Source: Aureobasidium sp. EXF-3400 (Eukaryota > Ascomycota > Dothideomycetes > Dothideales > Saccotheciaceae). From it: a stretch of 64,000 nt of DNA. The stretch is taken from assembly GCA_024195585.1 (NCBI GenBank), contig SWBL01000134.1, forward strand, positions 1 through 64,000, written 5' to 3'. Positions 56,188 to 64,000 of the stretch are shown in pieces; the stretch's first letter is position 1; the number at the start of each line of letters is the position of its first letter. The position numbers and the translations under genes are program-made. The notes beneath the pieces are model-generated. The model searched no databases and was not told where the DNA came from. It worked only from the letters and a program-made list of their open reading frames with translations.

Positions 56188-58043
56188 CTAAAGACTATAC
56201 ACGAACGTAAGCTTCTCATCTCCACGCCGTACTCTATCGACCTCTGCCCAATCACGCAACTTGTTCAACCTGCAGAATCTTGTGATGAAGGTCCAGAAGT
56301 TCTTTTGCTCGACCACAGCACCGTCGCCAAACATTGCTTCGCGCCTGACTTCCTCATCGTCCCAATCTGCCACGATTCGTTCCCTTCGGTGATTTTCAGA
56401 AACAACCAAAGCCCTAAAAGCAAGGTAGCCAACGAACGCAGCCAGAACGCAGGCGAGGGTTACGTAGAACGGAATGATGTAGCCATCCTCGGCAAATCTG
56501 GGAGCGAACAGCATGCTTGAGATAACGCCAGCAAAGTTCCCCCACCCATTGATACCTAGGACAATCGCACGTTTGCCAGGCTGAGGTATATTATTGCTCA
56601 ACCATGTCACTGTCAGAGGCGAAGCTACGAAGGAGCCAGATAAGAGAACAGTCAAGGCCAAGTACCGGAGTTTGTAGGCGCGTGTGGGTAGCGCCACTGT
56701 GGCAGCTAGACCAGCGAGAAGGATTGCCAACCCATACAAGATTGGAATCAGACGAGTCCGATTTTTGTCAGACCACCAAGTGAATACCCATAGGATGATT
56801 GCACCAGCCAAGAATGGAGGGACTACAAGCAGATTTATAGCAGCTGGTCCCAGGTCATCCCGCCCAGCGATGCCTTTGATGACGAGCGGAAGAAATACCG
56901 CAAAGGCAGTGGCCGGAATGGCGGATAAGATGTTACAGAACAAGAGGTACCAGACTTTCCAATCGGCCACGGCAGAGAAGATGTCTTCGCGAGAGACTCC
57001 ACTATCAGCTGTGATGGATACGACCGAGGCGTGGCTCGGTCGACGAGTCGATGATTGTGTAGCTTCAGCACGAGAGAGCAAGAAATCAGCCTCTTCATCC
57101 TCCAAAGTTAGAGATGAGCGTGGCTCCGGTAGGTTGGATGATGTTGACCCCTGGATGTCAAGAGTTGATTGATGTTTTGGATTGGTCCACGAGCTGGCTG
57201 CGGCAATCTGATCCTTGCGAATGCGCTCTTCTGCAACAAGGCGTTCATCGGCAGTGAGGAACCAGGCTGTATTGGCGCTGTGAGGAAGCCAGAAGAACCC
57301 AATGAATGCCACTAGAATTGTCAAAGAGCCTTCAATGAGAAACAGAACCTCCCAACTCCTCCACTTCGTCGCAGCGATATGAGGATTTGAATCATCCTGG
57401 GGGAAATAACTGAACACAGCCCAAGACAGGATACCTCCAAGACAACCGGCGAGAGCTGCTTGCCCGTAGAAGAAAGCCAAGCGCTTGCCAAATTCGTATC
57501 GAGTATACCAGAGACTCAGATCTGTAAGTAGCGGCGCGTTAGTCCATGATCAACCTCGCAAGCCTCGAAGAACAACCTACAGCTAACCACAGTAGGATAG
57601 AAGCCGGATTCTAGTGCCGCAATGAGTACTCTCAAAGTAACTAGCTGAGCCTGAGACTGCACAGCGACGTGAAGCGCCGTGCAAACTCCCCAGAGGCCCA
57701 TGGTAGCGGGGACCCATCGTGCCATACCATATTTACGACCGAAGAAGGCACCGATCGGCTGACAAGAAACGAAAACAGCAAAGAACCAAGCTACGGAAAC
57801 GTTCAGAGCGGCCTTGGGCAGTCCAAGGTCTTCAGTGAAATGGCCAGACTCTGCATTTCCGACGTTGGATTTGTCTAGAGAGTTAAGCAAGAACAGTAAA
57901 CACAAGAAGGGGAGAAGCAGAAGATCGAATTTGAGCACGACACGTCTGCTCAAACGGGCAAAATCGTCAGCATCAAGATGACGAGGAATAGCTCTATCCA
58001 TAGGCAAAGCGGACACAAGCTCAATGTCGCTTCTGACATTCAT
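56188..58043 (-). CDS. MFS transporter, anion:cation symporter (Dal5-like) family
   Basis: Plasma-membrane major facilitator of the allantoate/nicotinate-permease (ACS) type. Two exons (58043-57581, 57521-56188) give 598 aa. Motifs: DLLLLPFLCLLFLLNSLDKSNVGNA in helix 1, YGMARWVPATMGLWG, ALESGFYPTVVSYLSLWYTRYEFGKR across the intron, WEVLFLIEGSLT, and NNIPQPGKRAIVLGINGWGN. The central loop between helices 6 and 7 is long and Ser-rich (about residues 250-310), longer than in most members. The substrate is probably a small organic acid or amide, unassigned. Confidence 0.92.
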
Positions 58044-58775
58044 GGTTGACTCGACAGGGGCCAGCCGTCATCGGTCAGGCTGGCTGGGGAAGTGGCTGGT
58101 TGTTCGCGAGTCAAGGCATCCACACTGAGTGGAAAACAAGCTTCACGTCACCATGCATGGGCCCGAGCGGCTGTTGTCATGGTGAGAGAGTGCACTGCCA
58201 AACAAATTGGATTTTGAATGCGTTGTTCAATCTTGAGTGGGCAGCTTTTTGACGAAGCACAGATCAATATCTCGTACATCTCTTAGCAGGTAAGGAGGAT
58301 GTGTTGACATAGTGTGATCAATGTTAAATAAAAGAGAACACATGAACAGTGCTCAAAAGACAAGCAAAAGAGCAAGGCTAAGTTCACTGAATCGCTAACG
58401 ATTTGCCCTTAGCAGAAGCACTACAGACCATCACGGCAAAGCAAAGACCAGAAGCAGGCTCTCTCCTAATATCACAACCGGGGAAGGGCGGGCCGCACCT
58501 TGACAGTGTGCTTGTAAGCGACGTGCTGTGCCTATCATGCTGCATTCAGCGGCAACCTGCTTGCTCGCTGCGCATTTGGTGAGCCGGACCAACTGTGCTG
58601 GGTCTATCTGACCTGGAGGTCAACAATTCCTTGTCGTCAAACAACGTCCCTGCCGCTTGACCAAGACGTGACTTGAAGGGCTGGAAGACAGTCTGCTTCC
58701 CCGCAGGTACAACAGGCAGGTGCAATCGACAGATCAGAAACGGTCTCAACGGTGCTTGCAAGACTTCGATGAAGT
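58044..58775. other. Divergent promoter region
   Basis: About 730 bp between the MFS gene and the proline-rich gene. No coding region recognised. Confidence 0.4.
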
Positions 58776-60584
58776 ATGGCCGGCGCACCTCCTCCTCCTC
58801 CTCCACCACCTCACGGAGCAAATCCAAAGTCGACATCCGGCGGTCTGCCTGACGGCAACTATGACATCTTTGTTATTCCACCCCACAGCTCGGGCTCTGG
58901 ATTCCTGTACCTACCTTCGCTCCAACCACAACGCAACTCTTTCATCGCGGGATTCGCGTGCGCTGTCTTTTGCTACCTGATATGGGTGACGGCAGTGCCA
59001 GTGCTGGGTCAATGGTTGTCCATCATCGCTGCTAGCGGAAGTGCCGGCGTGCTTCTGCTTGTCGCTGGTGTAGGCGCTATCGCATGGGCATTCGGAAAGA
59101 CTCAGGGTGAAAGCAAGCACCAACGTCCTCATAGCCCACCTCCTCCTGGTGGTAGTGGTGGAGCCCAAGGAAATGCAGACACAGAAGGAGGAAGCAAGCA
59201 CGGCAGAACCAATAGCGGTCCTTACAATGCTTCGCATTCCTCAGGCTCAGACCATACACATCCCGCACCACCCCCGCGCACCCCTCGACAAGATTATTCG
59301 ACTCCTCCACCAAGACAGGATTACAGACCACCACCGCAGTCAGGACGCTACTCCCAACCACCTCCTGAGCACAATGCTCCTCCTCGACCCCAACCGCCAC
59401 CAGATTATGCTGCACCACCTCCACCACCGCCACCACCCCAACCTCAACCTCAACCTCAACCCGAATACAATGCTCCTCCTCGATACACCGCACCGCCACC
59501 TCCTCCGACCCCTCAACAAGAAACATCGAAGCCGAACACTCCACCGCAAACGAAACCCGCTCCGCCACCAGCTCCCTCCCCAGAGCCCCAAGCAAGATCT
59601 GCATCCGATGCTGCAGCAAGTTGGGAAAAGGCTCGAGAAGAAACCCGCAAGAGAGAGGAAGCTAGAAAGAAGGCAGAGGAACTGAAAAGGTCACGCGAAG
59701 AAGCACTGCGAAAGAAAGAGGAAGTCGAACGACAGGAAAAAGCAGCTAACGAGAAGCGAAAATGGGAGCAGGCCAGGGCTCGCGAGAAGGAAGCCCGCGA
59801 AAGAGAAGCAAGAGAGCGTGAGCTCAAGAACAAGGAGACCAAAGATCAGGAAAGTCGTGAGAAGGAGAGGCGCGAGCGTGAAGCCCGAGAGCGAATCGCA
59901 AGAGACAAGAAAGCAAAGGCTGCCGCCGCAGCAGAAGCAGCAAAATCACCCAAGCCTACCATTCCTGCCTCCAAGAAATATGAGCGCCCTAGTGCGCAAA
60001 GCTATGCCAGCACTGAGACTACGAGTGCCTATGACGCTCGTACAGTCATATCCTCCTCAACGGCATCGTCCTACACAGAAACACTTTCCTCATACGCGCC
60101 CTCGACATCTACCGCTCGAACCAGTCCGCCTCCTGAATATCGTGGACCATACAACACATCCGACCCAGATAAGATCGTCATGAAGGCTGTCTACATGTAC
60201 AACAACACAGCACCAAAGAAGCCCATAAGCCAACTCGTCAGTGGTGAAGCCAATGTTACCGATGGCCTCGTCCTGAAAATAAACACCGAAGGATTGTTTA
60301 TCGATGACGATGTACGTCGTGTGCCACAGCGTGAATGGGATGTCAAAGCATGGAGTCTCAAGGGCATCGAGAGAGGAATCTTGAACCCTCACTACATACT
60401 GCGTGCCACGATCAGAGACACAGAAGGCAAATACTACATCTTCGTCATCCCATCTGACCAGGAGTGGAAGGTCGATGTTGGATTGGCTCGCCTGCGTAAA
60501 GGCAACTTGGTCCGCAGCATGGGAATGAGTAGCATCAAGGCACCAGAGATGAAGGGCTTGCTCAGCGACCTTGGCTGGATTTGA
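58776..60584 (+). CDS. Proline-rich membrane protein with charged coiled coil
   Basis: 602 aa, one exon; function unknown. The start is MAGAPPPPPPPPHG. Two hydrophobic segments (FIAGFACAVFCYLIWVTAVPV and LLLVAGVGAIAWAF) form a hairpin near residues 55-110. A long Pro-rich region with a PQPQPQPQP run follows, then about 130 residues of alternating Arg/Glu/Lys helix (EEARKKAEELKRSREEAL). The final 150 residues form a folded domain (NVTDGLVLKINTEGLFIDDD, REWDVKAWSLKGIERGI, YYIFVIPSDQEWKVDVGL), resembling a PH-like domain seen in fungal proteins. It may link a membrane to cortical actin through the polyproline part, by inference. Confidence 0.82.
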   Translation: MAGAPPPPPPPPHGANPKSTSGGLPDGNYDIFVIPPHSSGSGFLYLPSLQPQRNSFIAGFACAVFCYLIWVTAVPVLGQWLSIIAASGSAGVLLLVAGVGAIAWAFGKTQGESKHQRPHSPPPPGGSGGAQGNADTEGGSKHGRTNSGPYNASHSSGSDHTHPAPPPRTPRQDYSTPPPRQDYRPPPQSGRYSQPPPEHNAPPRPQPPPDYAAPPPPPPPPQPQPQPQPEYNAPPRYTAPPPPPTPQQETSKPNTPPQTKPAPPPAPSPEPQARSASDAAASWEKAREETRKREEARKKAEELKRSREEALRKKEEVERQEKAANEKRKWEQARAREKEAREREARERELKNKETKDQESREKERREREARERIARDKKAKAAAAAEAAKSPKPTIPASKKYERPSAQSYASTETTSAYDARTVISSSTASSYTETLSSYAPSTSTARTSPPPEYRGPYNTSDPDKIVMKAVYMYNNTAPKKPISQLVSGEANVTDGLVLKINTEGLFIDDDVRRVPQREWDVKAWSLKGIERGILNPHYILRATIRDTEGKYYIFVIPSDQEWKVDVGLARLRKGNLVRSMGMSSIKAPEMKGLLSDLGWI

Positions 60585-61375
60585 TTGTTGTCGCGCCGGG
60601 CAGGCCGAGATGCGACCCCATCTGTCATATCACGGAGGTTTTGTGACCATTGGCCTGAAGCGGCTTTAAGTGTTTCACCGCATCATGCATTAGCGACCGG
60701 CGTTTTTCCTTTCTGCTTTGAGCTTACAGCTCTTATCTTGAACCCTTTGCTTGTCTTTGGACATTTACTCTCGCTACGATGGAACGACTATTGGAATTCG
60801 CGGATACCACCTTGTGTTTTTGCTCCCATATGGAGTGTTACATGTCTGTTAATAGAATCAAACAAGAAGAATTGTTTGCGACGTTGCCTCTTGTGTCATG
60901 GACTATGTCCCGAGTACGTGGATTGGTCTTGAAATGGCGTACATATTGACTTATTCTAAGTAACATTCCTCGGTCAACGGACCGATGTGCCTCCTTCGTA
61001 TCGCTGTAGTCATGTCACCTCTGGTGACATTATCATCTAGAGCAAAAGTGCTTTTGCAAGTGACGCAGATGTGTTCTCGTCGTATGAAAGCATACACCGC
61101 TTCTTGTTGCACATATTCTGCGAGCCTATTGGAGACTTGTTTGTTATGAGAGATATTTCCGATGTCACACCCTCTGCAAGCAGCAATTCACTGCATACTG
61201 CTTGCGTTCTTGATAGCCATCTTCCAGTATAAAAGACCTTGATATCCTTGACTGGATGTGTTTCTCAAACTCCTTGAATTGTGATTACGAAGGAACAGAC
61301 CGTCTTTCCAGTACAACATTCACCACCCTGAGCCATAACAGTTCTCCTTCCTTAGCCAGTCTTCCAACAAACATC
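60585..61375. other. Intergenic, promoter of the secreted protein gene
   Basis: About 790 bp. Holds the TATA box listed separately; no coding region recognised. Confidence 0.45.
61230..61235 (+). promoter_or_regulatory. TATA box of the small secreted protein gene
   Basis: TATAAA followed by AG at 61230-61237, about 140 bp before the ATG at 61376. TATA boxes this clear are uncommon in the other promoters of the window and suit an inducible gene. Confidence 0.5.
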
Positions 61376-61792
61376 ATGGCATCATCGGTCACCATGTTAG
61401 CAGCAATGCTGTACGCTTCTACAATATTTGCATACCCTCAGTCCATCGCCAATCAGAGCCTCATCCCAGGCAATCTCGCTGTGACTTGGTATCAGGCACC
61501 TCTGGACTTCAGCGAATCAATCTCGACCGACACAGCTTGTGGCTGGGCTGTCTCTACGGGACAGCTGAACACCACTCAGTGCTACGTCTTGCACACATAT
61601 GCTCTCGGACTACAGCAGAACGAGCAGCACGAATGCACTTTGAAGGTGTGGGATAACGTCTCTGATTGTTCGGGCAATGGGTCATGGACCATGCATACTG
61701 TACCCAGCGGCAGAGGTACCAGTTGTATCGAGACAGATGTCTTGGATGGCGGCAACTTCCAGCACAAGAGCTGTGTCTTGACATGCTCTTGA
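61376..61792 (+). CDS. Small cysteine-containing secreted protein
   Basis: 138 aa, one exon, from ATG 61376 (an upstream in-frame ATG at 61256 would hide the signal peptide). The N-terminus MASSVTMLAAMLYASTIFAYP is a signal peptide with likely cleavage after residue 19 or so. The mature part of about 118 residues has seven cysteines (ACGW, QCYV, ECTL, DCSG, SCIE, and SCVLTC at the end) and several Asn glycosylation sites (NTT, NVS, NGS). No family recognised. Size, signal peptide and cysteines fit an effector-like or wall protein. Confidence 0.72.
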   Translation: MASSVTMLAAMLYASTIFAYPQSIANQSLIPGNLAVTWYQAPLDFSESISTDTACGWAVSTGQLNTTQCYVLHTYALGLQQNEQHECTLKVWDNVSDCSGNGSWTMHTVPSGRGTSCIETDVLDGGNFQHKSCVLTCS

Positions 61793-63195
61793 GGATACTT
61801 GAGTACCGTGTGTTGATGTTTGACGGAATTCAGAGGAGAAGAGAGAGGCATGGCAGTGGAGGAATCAATGTATGCTCACCTAGTCCTCGGTAATGGGATG
61901 CATTCTGTTTTTCAGCCTCCGTGTCCACGCAGGACGATCTAACGTTGCCATATGTTATGTGCCAGATGTGTTCCATGTTGACATGGCCATTGGACAAGAA
62001 TTTACACGCTAGATGAGAACATTCAAGCTCTATGCAGAGTCCTTCTGGGCCGTTGTCAAGTATCGTTTATAGACAAACGTGATGAACACAACCTCTTGTG
62101 CCAGGAAAAGCCTTGTGGCTCTGCATATTGAGCTGTGAGCATTTCACGTGCCTTCATGTCTTACCACGGAGCTGCCGTGTGGACGCTAGCGCTCGAGTCG
62201 CTACAGCAGATCTCGGCTTGCTCTGAGCGCCGAAACATTGAATTCTCAGGCCAACTCCGGCAATTCTCCATGTACGATTCGGACCGCATCAGGTCACATT
62301 GGAACGACAAAGGGCATCCCCAGGTGTCGCATGTTCTCAGCAGGAAAAGGACCGATAGCATTGCTAATGGACCCGAATTTGCGAACGGCGTTCATTGGTC
62401 CGGGCCCTCCCCATACCGTGTTTGTCGTGGAGGTTGCGGGGATCAAGGATGGGGCGTTCTCTAGAGCGCTTAGACCATCCTCAGGCGTCATCTCCACAAT
62501 GATCTCTGGCGGACCGGGGATGCCTTCACAATTGTTGTGCAGCAGACGAAGGTACTTTTGCATCGAGCAACCATCTGTGTTGTGTGGAAGTACTCAACAA
62601 GGCAGCGGATAAATGGATCCGGTTGAGGATCTGGACATGAAGAACAGGTAAAAGCCGAAGAGCTGGGGTGAGGTTGAGTGATGAGTGGGAACAGGCCCAG
62701 AAGCGCAATTTCGAACGGTAGTACGCTTTCTAGCCGAGCGCCTGCACCAACTTTTGGCTAAAAAACGTCACTGGGGGTTGGATCAGTTGAACGATGTGTC
62801 CCAGCCTGAGGCTCCAGTCGTTGGGAGCAGCGCATCGGTAGAATTCACCACAGCCACGTCGTCTCAATCGCTTCAAAAGACGTCGAGGTCCACCTGCCTT
62901 TCTTAAAGAGAAAAGATTCACAAACACAAAGCGATTGTGCAAGCATTGAAAAAAGAGTCCCTGTCTCGGCTGCAAAAAGCACAGAAACGTCATTGCCGTG
63001 TTGCTTCTGACCATTTGCAGGTGAGTACCCCACAGCTCGCCGATCTCGTCTTGCTCGGATGGACACGAGCTAAACCGACAGCTCTGCTCCTTCGACCTTC
63101 AACCTTACTTTTAGCTTGCTTCTCCCACTTTCCTTCCTCCGTCACCGTCATTGCTCGACACTTTTTCCGTCACCCCCCTCTATACACACAACGCA
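61793..63195. other. 1.4-kb stretch, promoter of glycogen synthase
   Basis: Mostly non-coding. Around 62290-62560 both strands hold open frames of about 90 codons without a recognised family. Pyrimidine-rich sequence with a CCCCT (stress-element-like) match at 63175-63179 precedes the glycogen synthase ATG. Confidence 0.4.
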
Positions 63196-64000
63196 ATGGC
63201 TACCGCAAAGCGCGACGTGAGGAATCACGTTCTCTTCGAGGTCGCTACCGAAGTTGCCAATCGAGGTTTGTCTCGCCTCACAATCCTTTGTTCGTGCCAC
63301 GTCCATAGCTAATGTCTTGCCAGTCGGTGGTATCTACTCGGTCCTCAAGTCAAAAGCCCAGGTTACAACAGCAGAGTATGGCTCAGCCTACACACTGCTG
63401 GGTCCTCTAAACCGCAACTCGGTGAGTCGACAATTCACCTTTACATCATCGCCGCGGTAGACTGACTCGAACACAGGCAGCTGTCGAGGTTGAGGAACTC
63501 GAGCCCAAGGACCCTGCCATGTTGGCCACTATAAAATCCATGAACGAGCGTGGCATCAAGACACTATACGGAAGATGGTTGATCGATGGTGCCCCGAGAG
63601 TGCTGCTTTTCGACACTGGCACCGGTTACTACAAACTCGATGAGTGGAAGGGCGACCTTTGGGCAACTGCCGGCATCCCTTCGCCTGCAGATGACCACGA
63701 GACCAACGAGGCCATCGTCTTTGGTTACCTCGTTGCATGGTTCCTCGGAGAGGTAATCAAACTCTGATATCTTTGTTTCAATCCTTAGCGACCTCCACTG
63801 ACACGTCACTAGTACGTCTACCACGAAAAGGAGCGTGCAGTCGTTGCTCAATTCCACGAGTGGCTCGCTGGTGTTGCTCTTCCTCTGTGCAAGAAGCGCA
63901 GAATTGATGTGACTACCATCTTCACAACTCACGCCACCCTCCTCGGTCGTTACCTGTGCGCCGGCTCTGTCGATTTCTACAACAACTTGCAATACTTTGA
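63196..64000 (+). CDS. GSY1: Glycogen synthase, N-terminal part (runs off the window)
   Basis: GT3 enzyme that extends glycogen with glucose from UDP-glucose in the cytosol. Exon 1 is 63196-63265; further exons follow up to the edge, with short introns at about 63266-63325, 63422-63478 and 63752-63812. Visible: [27 protein letters not shown] with the UDP-binding glycine-rich start, [49 protein letters not shown], and [19 protein letters not shown] with VDFYNNL at the end. All are classic for fungal Gsy proteins. The 3' part, including the phosphorylated tail, lies outside. Confidence 0.95.

Noticed and set aside
62238..62612. Open frames on both strands near 62.2-62.6 kb as genes
   Set aside because: About 90-124 codons, no known domain, and overlapping frames on both strands point to base-composition effects.
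1..64000. Transposons, CRISPR arrays, rRNA genes, virus-like genes
   Set aside because: No reverse transcriptase, transposase, terminal repeats, spacer arrays, rRNA signatures or viral domains were recognised in either strand.

Overview
The window is nuclear DNA from a filamentous ascomycete, most likely a Dothideomycete or a similar black-yeast lineage. The signs are: dense genes on both strands; introns of about 50 nt with GTAAGT-like donors and CTAAC/CTGAC branch sites; a fungal rhodopsin/PTH11-type membrane receptor; an Ayg1-type melanin hydrolase; and a typical ascomycete housekeeping set. No CRISPR array, operon, intact transposon or virus-like gene was seen. Exon joins were worked out by hand from splice signals and reading phase; for every intact multi-exon gene that lies wholly inside the window the coding length divides by three.

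Layout, left to right. 0-10.4 kb: an intron-containing tRNA-Lys, a PLP aminotransferase, an unknown coiled-coil protein, a 7-TM rhodopsin-like receptor, two gene-free stretches and a Kv-beta-like aldo-keto reductase. 11-20 kb: COQ3 (ubiquinone), the very large nuclear-basket protein MLP1/TPR, and TFIIE-beta. 20.7-28.4 kb: a Golgi UDP-sugar transporter, the meiotic helicase MER3/HFM1, and a WBP2-like GRAM protein. 28.6-37.2 kb: an ICMT-like membrane methyltransferase, a single-pass membrane protein, a cis-prenyltransferase (dolichol pathway), an unknown fungal protein, QCR6 (complex III) and mitochondrial MnSOD. 37.8-41.3 kb: UTP14 (18S rRNA processing) divergent from mitoribosomal MRPL27.

42.2-50 kb is the unusual part. 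It holds an Argonaute gene broken by four in-frame stops and at least two frameshifts. Between its MID region and the decayed C-terminal half of its PIWI domain lies a small, intact-looking two-exon coiled-coil gene. Next to it are an intronless zinc-ribbon protein gene transcribed the other way, and the last third of a GH81 beta-1,3-glucanase with no 5' part. RNAi and cell-wall genes are therefore decaying here beside healthy housekeeping genes.

50-64 kb: an Ayg1-like hydrolase, a universal-stress-protein-domain protein, a DUF1295 membrane reductase-like protein, an ACS-family MFS transporter, a proline-rich membrane protein, a small seven-cysteine secreted protein with a TATA box, and the 5' part of glycogen synthase running off the right edge.

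Apart from shared themes (mitochondrial function in COQ3, QCR6, SOD2 and MRPL27; RNA and nuclear functions in MLP1, TFIIE-beta and UTP14), the genes do not form one pathway cluster.
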